Shown here: in pieces, positions 15,222 through 24,617 of the stretch | Numbering within the stretch: the first letter of the stretch is position 1 | How the letters are laid out: each line of letters starts with the position of its first letter | Assembly: GCA_026388315.1 (NCBI GenBank) | Contig: JAPLKA010000020.1 | Span: 1-46,654 of the forward strand | Source: Pseudomonadota bacterium | GTDB taxonomy: Bacteria; Desulfobacterota; Syntrophorhabdia; Syntrophorhabdales; Syntrophorhabdaceae | Length of the DNA stretch: 46,654 bases | Direction: 5' to 3' | The notes under the pieces: model-generated | Seen by the model: only the letters and a program-made list of their open reading frames with translations | The model's database searches: none | What the model was told of the DNA's origin: nothing | Position numbers and translations under genes: made by a program

Positions 15222-17375
15222 TCAGGGGAGTTGGCGGAGGTATTCCACCGCGTAGTTCAGTTCTACGTCTACTCCTCTCGTGAAGTTCAGGACATTTTCC
15301 ATCGTCTTCGGTACCCGGAGGCCCGGGGCAATACCGCCTGTCCCTTCTGTTCCGCTGTCGAGCTGGATGATGCCGTTTACGTCAAGTGAACGCCCATAGG
15401 GATAGCCGAAGGAATAGCCTCCCGGCATATAAATTTTTCCTCCCACCATGCCGAAGGAACCGTTGGTGCCGTGAAAACCGATGACCTTCCCTTTTGGCGC
15501 ACGGCTTATTCCCATGGCCACCCCTTCACCGGAACTGACACAGGAGGGGTTGACGATGGCAACGACAGGGCCGCCGTAATGGGGGGTCTGCGGGGTAATG
15601 TACGTTGGCGGACCACCGATCGTTGTGGTTCCCGCCGCTTCGTTAAGGAAAACATCCTCGAACGCCCCGGTCTGCGCGTTGTACTGGTTTATTGTTTCGT
15701 AGAAGGCAGTGGAAGAATGGAAGAACCCCGATATGTCCGCCGCAACCTGGTCAGAACCGCCATGGTTTCCACGGAGGTCAATGATGATTCCGGGCACGCT
15801 GTTGGTCACGAAGTATTGGACTGCCTCCAGAAATTGATCGTACACCCCAAGAGGACGGCCCGAAGGATCATTTTCGCAGTGTATCTTTATGTATCCGTAG
15901 CCGTTGTCCAGCCTTCTGTATTCAACCATCTTGTCAAGCTTCAAGAGCTCTTCAATCGTAAGGGATGGGGAGAAATAGGCCATCGACAGGGTTGCCATAT
16001 TATCGTCCACAGAGATGAGGGTAGCCGATGAATCGGAAGAGGCATCCCGGTTCCTGAACGAGAGACTCAGCACTGTACTGATGGGGGCGCGGGCGAGGAA
16101 ACGTATCTTTTCCAGCCGCCGATGTTCTTTGGTGGCGGTTGGAGAGGTCCAGAGAAGCCTTACATCGTTTATCGCCTGTTCCATTGACTTGCCGTTCCAG
16201 GAGAGGATTTCCGCTCCTTCGGCTATGCCGGCTATGCCGGCGGGGCTCCCCGTTATAACGGCAGCAGCGATGATCCGGCCGTCGTCGAGCCCGGCAAGCG
16301 CGAGCCCGTAACCTCCGCCGGCCTGTTCGGAAAAGATTACCTGGTCTATGGCAGGGGGGCTTACATGCCCGTCGGGAATAGACGTAACGTAGTCCAGTAG
16401 GGCACAATAGTACGCTTTCTGGTCTTTTGCCGCTTCTGCGGCGGCAATGTGGGGCCTGAACGCGGTGAAGAGACCGTTCCAGTCAATTCCCTTCCACTCG
16501 GTGAAGGCATACTCGGCAGAAAATTTGGCATGGGCTGCATCAAACGCCTTCGACCAGTTCAGGCAACTAAAATCGGATGGTGGAGGGGTCAAGTACCCCG
16601 TCTCCACGCCTTGGACCCAGTCCACGCCTTGCTTTGCCTTAATCCAGTATGCCTTTGCTTGGTTGAAGGTACAAATCGGGGGGAAGGGACTGTTCACAAG
16701 GTTCCAGCCTGCATGGAGCCTGAAAGCCGGCGGGGTGGCAGGCTGGCCGGTCAACAAAAGCTTCGCCGGGGCTTCCAGATAGATCCAGTAACCTTTGCCG
16801 AACTCAAATGATGTCAAGGTGTTTTGACCTTCCACCCCTGCTCCTTGCCCCTTGTATTTCAACCAGGTTTTGTTCACGTTGTCATATCCCCAGATGATGC
16901 GGACACTGGGGGATATATCCTTGAGCACCGACCCGATAGAGGTATCAGATGAAGGGAGTTGGGGAAATGAGACAAAATTCCAGCCCCCGGAGAGGGAAAT
17001 GGAGGTCTCCCGGGATTCCATATAAAGGTTGACCGTTTTATCAGGGCTTGCGTCGGTGAGCATAATGAGGTCGGGAGGAGATGAATCCATATACCCCCTC
17101 CTTGAAAGGAGAAGGGTATAGGTGCCCGGAGATTGCGGATAAATAGTGTAATTGCCTGACGTATCCGTGAAGACGTTACCCGTGTATGCGCTGCTGGAAA
17201 TATCCTTCGCGGTAACAAGGACATCTTTGAGGGGGCTCTGTGTGGACAGATCCCTTATTACACCGGAGATGGTGTAGGCCTGTGCGGCCGATGCGTCGGC
17301 GGAGAGCAGAAAAATCAGACACAGGGTAACGGTCAGGAGTACAGGCAGGGACACGGTCGATAATGTCTTTCTCAT
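15222..17375 (-). CDS. secreted S41-family (tail-specific-like) serine peptidase with N-terminal adhesion-like domains
   Basis: The 717-residue protein starts at the ATG behind AAAGGAGG (an in-frame ATG six codons earlier lacks this). It has a signal peptide (hydrophobic core to about residue 30). A carboxypeptidase-regulatory-like beta sandwich (YTISGVIRDLSTQSPLKDVL) covers about 35-115. Two GWN-type modules follow (GGWNFVSFPQLP ... GKGYWIYL; then AGWNLVNSPFP). The peptidase part (about 285-710) has a PDZ-like segment (ITGSPAGIAGIAEGAEILSW), the block IIDLRGNHGGSD and the nucleophile region NPSCVSSGEGVAMGIS. It should act outside the cytoplasm on unknown proteins. It appears complete and monocistronic. 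Confidence 0.85.
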   Translation of the reverse strand: MRKTLSTVSLPVLLTVTLCLIFLLSADASAAQAYTISGVIRDLSTQSPLKDVLVTAKDISSSAYTGNVFTDTSGNYTIYPQSPGTYTLLLSRRGYMDSSPPDLIMLTDASPDKTVNLYMESRETSISLSGGWNFVSFPQLPSSDTSIGSVLKDISPSVRIIWGYDNVNKTWLKYKGQGAGVEGQNTLTSFEFGKGYWIYLEAPAKLLLTGQPATPPAFRLHAGWNLVNSPFPPICTFNQAKAYWIKAKQGVDWVQGVETGYLTPPPSDFSCLNWSKAFDAAHAKFSAEYAFTEWKGIDWNGLFTAFRPHIAAAEAAKDQKAYYCALLDYVTSIPDGHVSPPAIDQVIFSEQAGGGYGLALAGLDDGRIIAAAVITGSPAGIAGIAEGAEILSWNGKSMEQAINDVRLLWTSPTATKEHRRLEKIRFLARAPISTVLSLSFRNRDASSDSSATLISVDDNMATLSMAYFSPSLTIEELLKLDKMVEYRRLDNGYGYIKIHCENDPSGRPLGVYDQFLEAVQYFVTNSVPGIIIDLRGNHGGSDQVAADISGFFHSSTAFYETINQYNAQTGAFEDVFLNEAAGTTTIGGPPTYITPQTPHYGGPVVAIVNPSCVSSGEGVAMGISRAPKGKVIGFHGTNGSFGMVGGKIYMPGGYSFGYPYGRSLDVNGIIQLDSGTEGTGGIAPGLRVPKTMENVLNFTRGVDVELNYAVEYLRQLP

Positions 17376-17449
17376 GGCGTCCTCCTTTATCAATCAATGG
17401 GTACATATTTCCGTTTGTTCCGTTATTCGATCAGAATGATGTCCATTAA

Positions 17450-17905
17450 TATAGTATACCACATATAACACGCTGAGTTTGAATTTTGACGCATTGTACA
17501 GCATAAAATATTGATGCGGTGAAAGAAACAACGCATGACCGCCCACGCTTTCGGTCCGGGACAAATCGAGATATTATGGAAAAACCTGTTACGAACAGCA
17601 TGGAGCCGCCCAAACCCTGAATGAACCGCGAAATTACAAGAAAAGACAGGCTGTATGCGATACCACAGAAGTAATGAGCCGAGAGAAAATAACAGGTATC
17701 CGCCGATAAAAACTCTTTTCAATCCGACTCTGTCGGCTATCTTCCCGAAAAGAAGCATTGTGCTCACGATGGCAATTATATAGCTCAAGGCAACCCGGCT
17801 CGATGTGTCAGTACTCCTAAAAATGCTGCTATTGTTGGGAGGGATATATTGACGATATACTCATCGACATTGACGATGAATGCAACAAAGGCAAGGTTTA
17901 AAACA
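17450..17905 (-). pseudogene. decayed MFS transporter fragment
   Basis: Reading the minus strand with two frame changes gives a continuous MFS N-terminus. The first frame has AFIVNVDEYIVNISLPTIAA (about 17880). The next frame has ALSYIIAIVSTMLLFGKIADR plus VGLKRVFIGGY, the classic loop between helices 2 and 3. A third frame has SLSFLVISRFIQGLGGSML and ISRFVPDRKRGR. It then runs out near 17450 without the remaining helices. No usable start is visible. It is therefore a frameshifted and truncated remnant of a drug/sugar-type major facilitator protein. Confidence 0.75.
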
Positions 17906-18373
17906 ACCCGAAAAAATGATCATTGACTAAAAAAACCTGCATTTTTTGTGTATAATATTGAACTTTAAACTTGGGTATGAACCTAACGCAATCGAACAGC
18001 AATAAATTGTAAAATCTATAAGCATCTTGATTTCTTAGATATTGATTTATCGCCCCCCCCCATATAACTGATTTTCTAACAACCACATTTAAAATTCAAG
18101 AAAAAGCATCATGCTTTATTGCTTTCCGCTTGTAACATTGAACTGTAAAGGAAAGCGTCCTATGCTTGGTTACAGGAAGGCTTTGATAAAATGTTATCCA
18201 TAACTTGTTTAAAAACAATGAAAGTGACAAAGCTGCGTTTGGCACCCGCAACTAAATGACCTCCCATCAAAGGGAAAAACAATGATTATCACTTGAATGG
18301 TGCTGATATTTAATGAGATGCCCATCTTCTCTTATTAGACCAGGGGTTTCAGGATGGGCGTCTTAAGGGAATG
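17906..18373. other. gene-free region with an inverted repeat near the phosphoesterase 3' end
   Basis: No gene is supported here. The notable features are a run of nine C (18053-18061 area) and a near-perfect 11-bp dyad (AGATGCCCATC at 18316-18326 and GATGGGCGTCT at 18353-18363) just past the end of the large minus-strand gene. There is also a stretch around 18140-18175 resembling one at 22428-22470 (both have ACTGTAAAG, then CTATGC, then AGGAAG). The dyad may stabilise or end the minus-strand transcript. Confidence 0.45.
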
Positions 18374-21300
18374 CTAATTCAGGAGGCTATGTTTATGGCG
18401 ATAAAGGCTCCTCATGCCTAGCCAGACAATTGTCACCAGGAGAATTAACATGAGGAGCGCAGGCACGACGCCGATGGTGAGACAGAGATAACCGAAGCCC
18501 ACGGCAGGGAGCAGGAGCATCCTCACCCCGGTCTTCATGGCCTCGCTCGTACTTATTGTATCTGCTATGGAAGGCGATACCCTGTAATACCACTCCACAA
18601 AAGATCTTCCAACTGAGTTCACAGAAAGAAATGCATCCCTGAACTCTCTCAGGATTTGCACATAGGGGTGGAGGTATGACCCGTAGGCAGCTGTTGCAAT
18701 GAAGCACCCGCCTCCGCCGCCTCCTCCTGATACCGCGGTTGCCGTGGAGATACCGACACCGACGGGATCGGATATATTGCCGTCCGCTACACCGTCATTG
18801 TCGCCTGCGCCTCCATCGGTGACGGTCAGCGTTGCAGTACTTCCATTGATCGTTACGTTTGTGAACTGGTAAAAACCGCTGCTGTCGCTTACCTTGTATA
18901 TCCTGCTCCCTGCCGGAATCCCGCTGGGGAAAGCAAGGCTGACCTGAACGGTTCCTCCGACAGGAACACCGGTCAGATTGTACGAGACCACGCCGTCCTT
19001 AAATATGTATCCCGTGGGTTTATTTGTCTGGTTAAGGCTTGGGTCTGTATCGAGAAGGACGTTCACATTGCTGATGGTCGTGGCGGCGGTGTCTATGGTA
19101 ATCTTCCCTGTACCTGTCGGTGTGGAAGGAGAAGCCTTGTTGGTCGCTATCGTTGTGAAGCTCCACCGGGCATTCCCGGCCGTCGATTGAATTGAAGCGG
19201 CATATGTTTCTCCATTTGATAAATTGCCTGATGGCGTGAATGTTACTATCTTTCCGTTGAAGGATACAGCGCCCTGTACGGGGGTGTTCCCGCTGCCTGT
19301 GACGGTGAATGTGGTCGTAGCTGCAGGAGGCGCGGTTGCAAAGGTTGCGGTAATAACTGCATTTACAGACACGTCTACTGCATTAGCAGCAGGGGATGTG
19401 GAGGTAAGAGGCGTTGGCGGCTGGTAGCCCTGAAAGGTTCTGCTGTAGACCTTATTTCCAAAGTCATTGTACAGATCAGCGGTGACCGTTTCTCCATTGA
19501 CAGTCCATAGAGTCCAGTGGTTCTGACCCGGCATGGGGTTGCCCGAGGCATCGAAGACAGACCCCGAATCCCCGTTCATCCAGTGGATAACACTTTTGCC
19601 GTCCCATTTTGTGCCTGATACCTGGCCCCACTGATCGTTAGAGGAGTGGATGTGTCCTGTGATATAGGCATCTACATTGTAATCGACGAGTATCTGCCAG
19701 AGGGCATCCCTGTCTGCCGGATGGCGGACCATGCCTTCGGCAGGATCCCCTGGTTTGACAAAGGCCTGGGCATGGCCGAGGACAAAGATATGACGGACAC
19801 CCCGGGCCTGGGCATCCTGCAAATCCTTTTTCAACCAGTTCTGCTCCGCTGTGCCGAACCGGTACATTCCATACTCGGGGGGTCCATCTGCTTCATCATA
19901 CCGGCAGTTGTCTATGGAGACGAAATGGGAGTTGCCCCAGTCGAATGAATAGACCGTACCGGGATACTTAGCGGTGATAAGATTGAGCGGGTCGGGACCG
20001 GTCGGCTGTGCGAACTGCTGATTGAAAATGACAATCGGGTCCTGCCCGGCCGGTATGGTTCCCGCCATTAACATCTCGTGGTTCCCGGGGCTGATGAGAA
20101 ATGGTGTAGTTGCAGCGAGCACATCGGTAGCATTTTTGTAATTACTGTAAAGGGTTTCTCTGTACGGCCAGTTTGCGTGGAAGAGATCGCCTGCATTAAT
20201 AGCAAAACTCGGCTTCTTAGCCGCTGCAAGCTTTATAATATCAATAAATGCCTTCGGCAGACCTTTTACATCATCTGCTGTTGTAGGCCCCCTGTTGTCA
20301 GCCATGGTGACAAAGGTGAACGGGGTCTCCGGAGGGACGGCGGTAGAGAATGTGTAATCCGGCGATGCGGCATTCCCTGTAACGACCTGATAATGATATG
20401 CAGTAGCGGGGGAAAGGCCGGTAATAGTCAGCCTGTGGGCATTCGTCGATACATCTTCAAGTTTGGAGAAGGTATAATTTTGGGTCAGTCCCCATTTTAT
20501 CTCTCCTATTTCCGGTTTATCGGTATCCCAGTAGATGGTTGCATCCGTTTTGGTAACGAGCCCGATCCTTGGTCCGTGGACAATAGTAATATTTTCCGGG
20601 GTTGTAAAGGCAGTCATGGAGGATGGGGCAGTTGTATTGCCGTTATTATCTTTATAGACGACCCTCCATTGGTATTGCCGTGCTGCCTGGAGGGTGCCCG
20701 CTGGAAGGGTGAACTGTGTCAGATTATTGGTATCAAAACAGCTGTAAGTGTTACCTTTGGCATCTTTACAATTTGTTACGAAAACCACATTATTCGAGCT
20801 GTCCCGGACGATCCACTGGCTGGCCTGATGGATGCCCGGCATAGATGATGCAGTGAGCGTCGGGGTGAGTGTATTAACTGTTTCACCCTTTGCGGGAGAT
20901 ATGTTTGTGGCGGGAGGCAGTATTTCAAAGGCATCGATGGTATTTCCTGATACGTCCATGACAGTTGCAACCATCGTGTTGCCTGATACATCAAACCTGG
21001 CAAAGTGATAAATAGATTGTGCCTTTATTATATAGGGCGCTGACACCGGGTCATATGGCGTATCCGAGGTCAGGTCTGCCCCGCCGCCGCCAAGGGTAAG
21101 GTAGGTGATGCCGTTTACGAGGAGCCGGGAATAGAAGTGCTGGTGGCCCTGGATAACAAGGGGAACATTGTTTGCCTCAAAGACCGGGCCGAGGGCATCT
21201 CTGATATCCACCGCCAATGCTGCATCTATGGGATACCGGGAGGCCCACATGGGGGCATGGAAGACCGGGATATTCCACTGCGTCGAAGATCGCATGTTAC

Positions 21301-22258
21301 CTGAAAGCCAGGCATACTGGGGAGTACCGCTGGTAAACTCGGAAAAGAATACGTCCAGCATCAGGAACCTCGCAGGTCCGTAATCGGCGAGGTAATAGTA
21401 ATCCTTGTACTGTCCAGGGCCTTTTGGTAAGGGATAAAGACTATAGGGTAAGTATTTATAGAAGATCTCCCCGGGACTTGTCTTTTCGTTTATATGGCAG
21501 GCGTTGGCAGCGGTCATGCCGGTATAGGGATATGTGCTCAGATTACACTTGCCTTGCTCATCAAGAATCCCCGGCCAGTAGTGCTCGTGGTTCCCTACGC
21601 AGGCCAGAAGGGGAAGATTCGCCATGAATGTCAGCGAGCCCGCGAGGGTCCTGTTGAAGTACTGATGATCCCAATAGTGCTCGTCCATTCCGCAATTGAC
21701 AAAGTCGGAGGCGTTAATGAGTAATGTCTGCCGTATCGGAACATTCTGGCTCACATCGCTCATGATCTGCTCTTCTACCACGCTGTGCTGGGTGAATGAG
21801 GTGTCTGAAGGGAGCTGCGCCCCCCTGATATCCCCATATCCGTAAAAGGTGAGGGACGTTGATGCGGGGTCCGGAGGGGTCATAAAAGAACCGCTCGCCG
21901 ATGTGCCGTCAACAGCAATCCGGTAGTAGTACGTCGATCCAGCGTTGAGGCCTGTTATGATATATGAGAATTGATGCTCGTTCTGGCCGCTTCCGCTTTC
22001 CGGGACCGGAACCGGGAGTCCGTAATTGCCCGGGCTTGTCCCCCACTGAATGGTCGCGCTTGTTGGCGTTGAATCGGTCTGCCAGAGGACGGTCATGGCA
22101 TTGTTGTCAACAGTCGTAGTGCCTGTCTTAGCAGCAAACAATAAATATGGTCCCTTCCTCAGATTCGCACCTGCACCAGAAGAGACTCCGGCTAAAATAA
22201 CGAAAATGAAAAGCATGCAAATAGCTGCGACAAAAATATGTTTTAAAAGGGAGAACAT
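18374..22258 (-). CDS. giant secreted double metallophosphoesterase with CFI-box C-terminal anchor
   Basis: The 1294-residue protein has an N-terminal signal peptide and two purple-acid-phosphatase-like halves. The first has an Fn3-like N-domain (about 35-130) and a calcineurin-type domain with motifs GYGDIRG, NASDFVNCG, VGNHEHYW and IQGHQHFYS. The second has an Fn3-like part (about 555-640) and MADNRG, NAGDLFHANW, SPGNHEM, LGHAQAF and TGHIHSS. An Ig-like Big_5-type domain (about 925-1010) and further beta regions follow. The end has a poly-Gly stretch, the CFI-box CFIATAAYGS and two membrane spans with a basic tail, an envelope-sorting signature common in Deltaproteobacteria. Both halves keep metal ligands. 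The substrate is unknown; phosphomonoesters or nucleotides are plausible. Confidence 0.85.
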   Translation of the reverse strand: MFSLLKHIFVAAICMLFIFVILAGVSSGAGANLRKGPYLLFAAKTGTTTVDNNAMTVLWQTDSTPTSATIQWGTSPGNYGLPVPVPESGSGQNEHQFSYIITGLNAGSTYYYRIAVDGTSASGSFMTPPDPASTSLTFYGYGDIRGAQLPSDTSFTQHSVVEEQIMSDVSQNVPIRQTLLINASDFVNCGMDEHYWDHQYFNRTLAGSLTFMANLPLLACVGNHEHYWPGILDEQGKCNLSTYPYTGMTAANACHINEKTSPGEIFYKYLPYSLYPLPKGPGQYKDYYYLADYGPARFLMLDVFFSEFTSGTPQYAWLSGNMRSSTQWNIPVFHAPMWASRYPIDAALAVDIRDALGPVFEANNVPLVIQGHQHFYSRLLVNGITYLTLGGGGADLTSDTPYDPVSAPYIIKAQSIYHFARFDVSGNTMVATVMDVSGNTIDAFEILPPATNISPAKGETVNTLTPTLTASSMPGIHQASQWIVRDSSNNVVFVTNCKDAKGNTYSCFDTNNLTQFTLPAGTLQAARQYQWRVVYKDNNGNTTAPSSMTAFTTPENITIVHGPRIGLVTKTDATIYWDTDKPEIGEIKWGLTQNYTFSKLEDVSTNAHRLTITGLSPATAYHYQVVTGNAASPDYTFSTAVPPETPFTFVTMADNRGPTTADDVKGLPKAFIDIIKLAAAKKPSFAINAGDLFHANWPYRETLYSNYKNATDVLAATTPFLISPGNHEMLMAGTIPAGQDPIVIFNQQFAQPTGPDPLNLITAKYPGTVYSFDWGNSHFVSIDNCRYDEADGPPEYGMYRFGTAEQNWLKKDLQDAQARGVRHIFVLGHAQAFVKPGDPAEGMVRHPADRDALWQILVDYNVDAYITGHIHSSNDQWGQVSGTKWDGKSVIHWMNGDSGSVFDASGNPMPGQNHWTLWTVNGETVTADLYNDFGNKVYSRTFQGYQPPTPLTSTSPAANAVDVSVNAVITATFATAPPAATTTFTVTGSGNTPVQGAVSFNGKIVTFTPSGNLSNGETYAASIQSTAGNARWSFTTIATNKASPSTPTGTGKITIDTAATTISNVNVLLDTDPSLNQTNKPTGYIFKDGVVSYNLTGVPVGGTVQVSLAFPSGIPAGSRIYKVSDSSGFYQFTNVTINGSTATLTVTDGGAGDNDGVADGNISDPVGVGISTATAVSGGGGGGGCFIATAAYGSYLHPYVQILREFRDAFLSVNSVGRSFVEWYYRVSPSIADTISTSEAMKTGVRMLLLPAVGFGYLCLTIGVVPALLMLILLVTIVWLGMRSLYRHKHSLLN

Positions 22259-22685
22259 ATAATTATTTCTTAATTTTGTTCGTATTGTACCACAGATATC
22301 TCAAATGTCAACAATGACCGCAAGGCGTCAAGTCAAAACATGAATGTCCGGTTTAATTCTGTTGCGTCTTCTCCCTGCATACCATGATTCATTTCCCTGC
22401 CAGAAAAACGATTACCACTTCAAGTTCTGTACTGTAAAGTAAGCTGCTCTATGCAACATTAAGGAAGAAGCCCGGAATCTAAAGGAACAGAAAACAAGCC
22501 TTCAAAACATTACGTATTTCTAACCGTATTCAATAAGCCTTTCCGATAATTCAAACGACTCAAAAAGTTTCCGGCATAATCAAATAAGTAATACATAATC
22601 AAAATCTTCAGTAGGTTTATCCGAAAACTTTTCAAATAAACTTTCAGAACAACCTTCAAAAAAATCCAAATAATAAGGAGCCGCC
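22259..22685. other. gene-free AT-rich spacer upstream of the dnaN operon
   Basis: I see no gene. It must hold the promoters of the divergent phosphoesterase gene and of the plus-strand dnaN operon. The AT-rich stretch 22540-22680 is the likely control region, but I cannot assign -10/-35 boxes with confidence. It contains CGATTACCACTT (22409-22420), also present at 14886, and the ACTGTAAAG block shared with about 18145. Confidence 0.4.
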
Positions 22686-22901
22686 ATGAGAACGCCATTG
22701 TTCATTATTGTGTCGTTAATCAGGAAAGTGCTGTTAGCTGTCGCATGTTGCGAACTGCCAGAAATACAGCACCGACTGAACGCCGTCCGTCTGAGGGCAT
22801 ATCTGAATCAAAAAGCATGTTCGAGAAAACACGCGAAAAAAATCGCATGTATCTATGAAGCAATCGTACACCCAATAATTTATACCAAGGAGGCAATATG
22901 A
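22686..22901 (+). CDS. small basic protein coupled to dnaN
   Basis: This 71-residue protein starts at an ATG behind AAGGAG and ends in a four-base overlap (ATGA) with dnaN. The first 20 residues are hydrophobic (LFIIVSLIRKVLLAVACCELP), and the rest is basic, with Cys, His and Arg (LRAYLNQKACSRKHAKKIACIYEAIVHP). No family is recognised. The ribosome-binding site and the overlap make a real gene likely. It is the first gene of the second element operon. Confidence 0.55.
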   Translation: MRTPLFIIVSLIRKVLLAVACCELPEIQHRLNAVRLRAYLNQKACSRKHAKKIACIYEAIVHPIIYTKEAI

Positions 22902-24001
22902 TCATAGACAAAAACACGTTATTAAAACCTTTATCAGCAATCAGCAGCATCAGCGAACAACGCGGATATACAAATCTTCTGCCCATTCTGAATAACTGCC
23001 TGATAGAGTTTAATGGCAGTTTCAGCATCTTCGCAACGAACCTGGAAGTGTCCGCAACAATCGAAACGCCCTACAATCACAGCGGGGAGTCTCAAAAGAT
23101 ATGCATTCCCACAAAAATGTTCCTCGAATATCTCAAATCACTCAACGATGGCGACGTAGAACTCACCCTCGAAGTAAATGTCTTGAGGGTACAGCAGGGG
23201 AGAACAAAGGCGGAGTTTTCTTTGGCAGAAGCTGATGAGTATCCTGCTGCATCACAAAACGTCGATGCAGATGAGAAGAAGATGGAGTTTACCATCAAAA
23301 AAGACATCTTAAGATCGCTGATTAAAAAAGTAGCATTTGCCATTGCGGCTGATGGAGCGAGAGGTCAGGCCGTGACGGGTGCATACCTCGAACTCAGCAA
23401 CGGAAAAATCAAGATGGCAGGAACAGATGGCTTCAGGCTCGCTGTTATCGAATATAGTGATCCGTCTCTGACCACCGTCGATACATCAAGTATAATCATC
23501 CCGCGGAGGGGGCTATCAGAAATTGCCCGGTTAGCAAACGAAGAAATAAAGATAACAGCGGGCAGGGGAAGTGTCACTGTCATATCAGGAAACACGACGC
23601 TCGTATCAAAACTGATCGATGGCATATATCCAGACGTTGACGACGTGATACCGGAGTACCGGGAAGGAGCAACCATAGGCAGGGAAGCCTTGCTCAGATC
23701 ATTAGGGCAGGTCGGTACCGCAAGCGAAAAAGGGGCAGTGAAAATCAGTTTTGATGACAAATCTATGAAGGTAGAAGCGGAAGGTGGTATCGGGAACATA
23801 GAAACCGTAGTTGATGTTGAGTACACGGGGGAACCAATGACTTTCCTTTTTAATCAGCGGTATCTCACGGATGCGCTTTCTCACTTAGAGGAAGAAACCA
23901 TCGTACTGGCACTGCCGACCAACGGCTACGGTGCGGTGATGATGCGCGAGGTTAAAGACACAACTGTTTATACCAACATAATCATGCCGATCAGAGGATA
24001 G
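22898..24001 (+). CDS. dnaN: DNA polymerase III beta subunit (sliding clamp)
   Basis: This 367-residue protein has the three-domain clamp layout and usual length. It opens MIIDKNTLLKPLSAISSI, with FATNLEVSATIETP in domain 1. Domain 2 has GTDGFRLAVIEYS, the well conserved clamp block. It ends with VYTNIIMPIRG, close to the family's usual ...YVIMPMRL end. The clamp encircles DNA and tethers polymerases and repair enzymes. A copy in an accessory operon next to small unknown genes is probably a paralogue of the chromosomal clamp, perhaps dedicated to element replication. AAGGAGG precedes the start. Confidence 0.92.
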   Translation: MIIDKNTLLKPLSAISSISEQRGYTNLLPILNNCLIEFNGSFSIFATNLEVSATIETPYNHSGESQKICIPTKMFLEYLKSLNDGDVELTLEVNVLRVQQGRTKAEFSLAEADEYPAASQNVDADEKKMEFTIKKDILRSLIKKVAFAIAADGARGQAVTGAYLELSNGKIKMAGTDGFRLAVIEYSDPSLTTVDTSSIIIPRRGLSEIARLANEEIKITAGRGSVTVISGNTTLVSKLIDGIYPDVDDVIPEYREGATIGREALLRSLGQVGTASEKGAVKISFDDKSMKVEAEGGIGNIETVVDVEYTGEPMTFLFNQRYLTDALSHLEEETIVLALPTNGYGAVMMREVKDTTVYTNIIMPIRG

Positions 24002-24008
24002 AAGACAC

Positions 24009-24042
24009 AGCAACAGCCTATGGAGACATGTAGGCTGTTGCT
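24009..24042 (+). terminator. 12-bp perfect hairpin after dnaN
   Basis: AGCAACAGCCTA pairs perfectly with TAGGCTGTTGCT around a ten-base loop, eight bases after the dnaN stop. Only CCACAAAAAA follows, not T residues, so it is more likely an mRNA-stability or attenuating structure than a strict terminator. Confidence 0.55.
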
Positions 24043-24065
24043 ACCACAAAAAAGGAGTAGACATT

Positions 24066-24566
24066 ATGTATAAATGGATAAAACAATGGAAAGTGCAGGG
24101 CTCAGGCAAAGAAGTATATACGGTATCCGTGGATAAAAACGGTTGCTACGGCTGCTCATGCCCCGTTTGGAAGTTCAAAAGGGTAGGGTGCAAGCACATA
24201 GACCTCATAAAAAGCAACCCAAACCATATGAACGGCAGCAATACATACCGGTCCGCGACGCCCGGTAATGTCGGAGAGGTGACGATTGTCGGTGTCAACG
24301 TATTATATCCCTTAGTCCCTTTTAATCCGGGGATTCAGACTCATCTTATCGCGACAATCATTTATGATATGCAAAGGGCAAACGTGGATCCAAATTATAT
24401 AAAAGATTACAAAGACCGGATGTTTAAAGAAAAGGTCAGCTTCAAGGCGGTGGACGGATATATCAGAAGCAAAGGTAGGCTCGTCTACTCTAAATGGGTA
24501 GAAAAACAAGGGTGGACGGGTCTTGAAACCGTACCATATGATACACCATTAAAAGAAGATGGATAA
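24066..24566 (+). CDS. SWIM zinc-finger-like protein
   Basis: This 166-residue protein begins with a SWIM-type zinc site at about residues 26-44: GCYGCSCPVWKFKRVGCKHI. The C-x-C then C-x-H arrangement is the SWIM signature. SWIM domains bind DNA or proteins and occur in helicases, transposases and recombination proteins. The rest has no recognised fold; a basic region ends near 145. AAGGAG lies at the proper distance from the ATG. It follows dnaN by 64 bases in the same operon. Confidence 0.7.
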   Translation: MYKWIKQWKVQGSGKEVYTVSVDKNGCYGCSCPVWKFKRVGCKHIDLIKSNPNHMNGSNTYRSATPGNVGEVTIVGVNVLYPLVPFNPGIQTHLIATIIYDMQRANVDPNYIKDYKDRMFKEKVSFKAVDGYIRSKGRLVYSKWVEKQGWTGLETVPYDTPLKEDG

Positions 24567-24617
24567 ATAAAATAAACCATAATTATGTGGTGTTATAAGG
24601 AATAAGGGAGAAATAAC

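Noticed and set aside
15471-16031. 186-residue plus-strand open frame
   Set aside because: It is antisense to the S41 peptidase core; there is no start signal or recognisable motif.
20078-20848. 256-residue plus-strand open frame
   Set aside because: It is antisense to the double phosphoesterase, where all expected motifs read on the minus strand.
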